From NCBI GenBank assembly GCA_023634235.1, contig JAMKCF010000029.1, positions 1,922,001-1,986,000 of the forward strand: DNA of 64,000 nt, given 5' to 3'. Both the position numbers and the translations under genes were made by a program. The notes beneath the pieces were generated by a model. The model saw only the letters and a program-made list of their open reading frames with translations. It did not search any database and was not told the DNA's origin. How positions within the stretch are numbered: the first letter of the stretch is position 1; every line of letters starts with the position of its first letter. Of this stretch, positions 60,671 through 64,000 are shown one piece after another. Source of the DNA: Pisaster brevispinus. Lineage: Eukaryota; Echinodermata; Asteroidea; Forcipulatida; Asteriidae.

Positions 60671-61509
60671 GGGTTGTTCTAAAACCCCCTCGACCCCTCG
60701 ACATCCGCCCCGTAATCGAAACGTGTCCCAATTCCAATTCATAAAACATCGCTTTACGGCCGAGTAAGAATTAAGTCCCCGATTTAGAATTCACAGCGTG
60801 TGATCCAAAGAGCAGGCGACGCGACTTCCTTCCGACGACCTGCTGACCAACAGACCAACCGTACGTCCAGTGTCAGTGGTGTAGCACCGAGTGTGAGTCA
60901 CGACACAAGAAGAGAGGTAAGCATGTCAACAAATTTTGTTTTGTTGTCAAAAATTGTGTGCCAGTAAAACACGTGTGGGCCATGGTCGGTCGGGTCTACA
61001 ACCTCGAGCTCCGCATAGAGCAAGTAGTAATTGTTGACACAGGACGGGAGTGATCAGCCGGAAATGGGTCTGCCTGATCATCATGTAATGAGTTGGCCGT
61101 AATCTAATCGGGCGGTAAACGCAGGTTCCCAGTTGGGATATAATCTTATTCAGGCTCGGGTCGGCCAAGAGATACGCGTGGAAATGCCGCGATTTTTTTT
61201 TTCTGTACATCAAAATTGCCACAGGACCCGATCCCAGCCAATCACGCGCAGTTTGCTTCGTGCATATGTGTAGGAGGCGCAACACCACGTGTGTATGGGT
61301 CTGTCTCGTACGCTGTGATGTGCGAGGCATGGTATAAATAATGTATGAAGTAGTCGCATCAGCATACAAAACTTTGTGCGTGATTGGCTGAGATTGTGCG
61401 CTGTGGAAATTTTGATGTACAGGAAAAAAAATCGCGCAAACTGCAAGCATAAGTCTAGGGGTCGAGGGGGTCGTGGGTCGTGGGGGTCGAGGGGGTTTTA
61501 GAACAACTC
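60671..61509. mobile_element. DNA transposon with 9-bp target duplication (Mutator-like), 839 bp
   Basis: TTATACCCA flanks both sides (60,662-60,670 and 61,510-61,518). Termini GGGTTGTTCTAAAACCCCC and the complement of GAGTTGTTCTAAAACCCCC match at 18 of 19 positions and continue CTCGACCCC. A second inverted pair of about 65 bp lies at 61,187-61,255 and 61,372-61,443. No transposase seen. A 9-bp duplication fits the Mutator superfamily, but the class is inferred. Confidence 0.8.
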
Positions 61510-61969
61510 TTATACCCAGGACGCCAGTGTAGTGCAACATACACTGACGTCCTACCACTACAACTTTGGGTTACGATTGAGGTAGCCTCTATGGGGTCCG
61601 CCTCTATTCTATTTAACTTTTGTTAGCATCATTTTAGTCTTGGGAGTATTAGTTAATAATATTCTTCAATTTCGAAGCACCCTGTATGAATTTCCAAGAA
61701 TTTATTTATTGTTAATATAAACTGACTCTTCCGCACTTGTTCTTTCCGACTTGAATTGATTTAAAAGATGTTGAACCTGAATACTATATTACTACTTTTT
61801 CATTAATTTCGGTCGACAACATTCATCAAAAAATCAATATAACCATTAAATGGAGTCTCAAGAGTCAAATTTGGAGGAAGATATTTCTTTTTCAGCATGT
61901 CACATGCAAGTATGACATGTATGATGTTATGATTATGATTGATAATTCTTCCTTTCTTTATTCTTCATT

Positions 61970-62760
61970 GACTTTTTAGGTGTTCGGGCATTAAGCCCGA
62001 ACAACTCATTGTTATTGTTCGTTTTTTTTTGTTTTTTTTGTGTTTTTTTTTAACTTTTTTTTTTTGCTTATTCTTTTCAGAGTCGTTTGTCCGCAAGCAA
62101 AAGCATACTTGCGAACCTTGGATCAACTTGAAACTTCATGTGAAGTTAGACCATAATTAGCAGAAGCTGAGTAAGTTGTGACGTTGTGATGACATCATCG
62201 GATATCAAATTACAAGCGATTTTAGGTCAAAAAGTGACCATATGCAAATGCTTGTATGTTTGTGAATATTAAAGCTATGATGCTCATAATTGGGCATCGG
62301 ATAGATCGAGACTGGGGCAACATTTGAAAAGTTAACGCCAAAATCGTATGACCTCTTCTTCCGGTCTTAACGGAAGGTCAAAGTCTGCCTTTGTGTTTTT
62401 TCGTTAAAAAATTCAAATTTTTGTCATAACTCAAAATTGAAATTGATTTGAACATTGAAACTCATAAGAGAATTGAACAATATCATCAAGACGCCACAAA
62501 CATGATGATGTCATGATGACGTCATCGGGTATTGAATTACATTAAATCAATGTTTAATATTTGTAAAAAAAACATAACTCATGAACCACATGTCGGATTT
62601 TTACAATCTACACATCATCGGATTGGTCGTTAAAAGGTCAACAAACGCTACACACAACATGACCCCATTTGACCTTTACTTCCGCTTCAAACCGGAAGTT
62701 GAAAATTTCACAAAATTCATATCTCAAAAACTACGTCATATTTTAACATGAATTTTGCAT
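61970..62760. repeat. Unclassified repeat with terminal hairpin and CRE-like motifs
   Basis: It opens with the hairpin TGTTCGGGC-ATTAA-GCCCGAACA and a long T-rich tract. Two diverged modules follow (about 62,165-62,420 and 62,490-62,715), each with TGATGAYRTCATCGG, ATCGGATTG-like text and a TTCCGG...CCGGAAG inverted pair. No family recognised. Confidence 0.5.
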
Positions 62761-63185
62761 CAGGTTATAGATGAGTTATTCTGCCGAAACTTTTGCACAG
62801 AGATTATAGCATTTTAATCTTTGCATCTGGTCAAAACTGGGCGTCAAAGCGCAAGTGTCTGTTGAACGACCTTGTATGACAACGCACGGTAGTGTAGGCC
62901 AACACAAGAATACGCCGACACTGTAACCAAACGAAAAGAATTGCCAGTCAAGACACTTATTATAGACCAACGTAATGCCATGTGCGCCTTCTCTGAAGTG
63001 ACGTGATCCATTCGTGCAGTGTTATGACACACCACGGGTCACCGTACTTACAACGTGGTGCAATCTTATCAATCGCGTACTACCAATACCAAATAGATCT
63101 GAATTCCGTTCATATTCAGCGTCTAATATTTCTCCTATTCGCCCTTCTCGTTGCTTAATGATAAAAATGGAATAAAGACGAAGTT

Positions 63186-63389
63186 TTGCTGAGATGGCCA
63201 CCTACTTCAGTGATTCATATGACTATTAATTATGTGAGAAAATGCAAGCAGAAAAAGACGAACTTTGGTTATGTTTTTTTCACACTCCGAGAAGGAAGGA
63301 TGTGTCATTGGATCGTGAAGGGTGTTTCGGACCCTCCTCACGGCACGTGTTTATCGTTGCTACACGGGACTAAAACGGTAAGTTTTTGA
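63186..63389 (+). CDS. Possible first exon of an unrecognised plus-strand gene
   Basis: An open frame from an ATG at 63,186 runs through a good donor (ACG followed by GTAAGTTT at about 63,379). A plausible acceptor (TTCTTCAG) at about 63,942 continues the frame for 13 codons to a stop, giving a small product ending NLQIIQYPNGLQ. Another ATG at 63,242 reads a different frame of about 44 codons. I recognise no domain. The region could equally be a 5' UTR or a noncoding transcript, and the coding call is weak. Confidence 0.2.
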   Translation: MLRWPPTSVIHMTINYVRKCKQKKTNFGYVFFTLREGRMCHWIVKGVSDPPHGTCLSLLHGTKTVSF

Positions 63390-63749
63390 GTGAACATCAT
63401 TGCTTTCTAAAATGATTATTTTATTTAATGCACAATTACGTTATAAAGTGTATCCTGTATCATCAAGTGGTGACGGTGATGAGATGTTTTTAAAACTGAG
63501 AAACGTTTAGTATGAACGTCGAAGAGAATTGGGCAATGGGGAATTGGTATGATTGTTGGCTGTGTCAATAAAGTCAGACAATGGTCAGACTGATGAATGT
63601 TTTCCGTCAACTTTGTATTATGACATAACTATTTGAAAACCCTTCGATAAAGTTTCCACTAATAAGGTTTCGTTTATAAGTCGTTCACATCAAAAACAGG
63701 ATGTGCACCTTCCACTATCTTTTTCTTGCGTAATTTCCTTACTCTGATA

Positions 63750-63832
63750 TGTGGTATTGTTAATATGCGCCCTCGAACGGGTTGGTCCTGGAAAGAGCGC
63801 AATACAAATTCAATAAATTATTATTATTAGTA
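63750..63832 (+). repeat. 3' tail of a CR1/L2-type LINE or its SINE
   Basis: GGTCCTGGAAAGAGCGCAAT followed by ATTCAATAAATTATTATTAT, the same tail style as the LINE fragment at 35.8 kb. Confidence 0.5.
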
Positions 63833-64000
63833 TGAGATCATGAAATGTTGTAAGGCTCGAATTTGATTTATTTCAGCAGTTTCAGCTTGACTTAGTTTGC
63901 TTTGAGTCATACTTTGTTTATGATTGTTTTTTTCTTCTTCAGAATTTACAAATCATCCAGTACCCGAATGGTCTCCAGTGAAAGATTTTATACTCATTGT

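Noticed and set aside
60947..61558. 203-codon minus-strand open frame
   Set aside because: It spans the inverted repeats of the 839-bp transposon and one end of its target duplication. No domain is recognisable and the composition looks random.

Overview
This is nuclear DNA from an animal. Coding sequence is split into short exons with GT-AG introns, and the intergenic DNA is full of tRNA-headed SINEs, snap-back MITEs and LINE and Penelope remnants. Protein matches are to genes shared by deuterostomes, and the repeat style suggests a marine invertebrate deuterostome, probably an echinoderm. That assignment is an inference, because no single marker in the window proves it. All protein identifications come from recognising conserved residues by eye; no database was searched.

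Three genes can be reconstructed exon by exon with unbroken splice phase. (1) The minus strand from 18,290 to the left edge carries the first 25 coding exons (1,502 codons) of SZT2, a KICSTOR subunit that restrains mTORC1. (2) The plus strand from 36,226 (or 36,277) to 48,064 carries all 13 coding exons of CARM1/PRMT4, a histone arginine methyltransferase. (3) The minus strand from 60,179 to 56,125 carries six exons of MED8, a Mediator subunit; only the first few residues are not located. SZT2 and MED8 are also neighbours in vertebrates, so part of an old gene neighbourhood appears to survive here with CARM1 between them. A possible further transcription unit starts near 63.2 kb on the plus strand and is unrecognised.

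The SZT2-CARM1 intergenic region (18.3-36.2 kb) is dominated by a composite repeat structure of about 15 kb. Inverted arms built from roughly 210-bp tandem subunits lie at 19.0-19.9 kb and 33.1-33.8 kb, and an outer 16-bp inverted repeat lies at about 18,979 and 34,036. Between the arms are a 1.43-kb TTAA-flanked element rich in hairpins, a 387-bp tandem duplication, an 8.27-kb array of a 16-bp GC-rich unit (about 516 copies, the last 505 or so identical), a 97-bp tandem array, and a second small array sharing the same GGGCCCGGCTGCA core. This foldback-plus-minisatellite structure is the most unusual feature of the window. Its very long open frames on both strands are an artefact of a stop-free repeat unit.

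The rest is ordinary accessory DNA: several SINE families (one shares its 3' tail with a truncated CR1/L2-like LINE at 35.1-35.9 kb), at least five MITE families, a Penelope-like fragment with a possible hammerhead-ribozyme motif in SZT2 intron 1, a transposon with a 9-bp target duplication just upstream of MED8, and small tandem duplications that copy SZT2 splice acceptors and the MED8 stop region.
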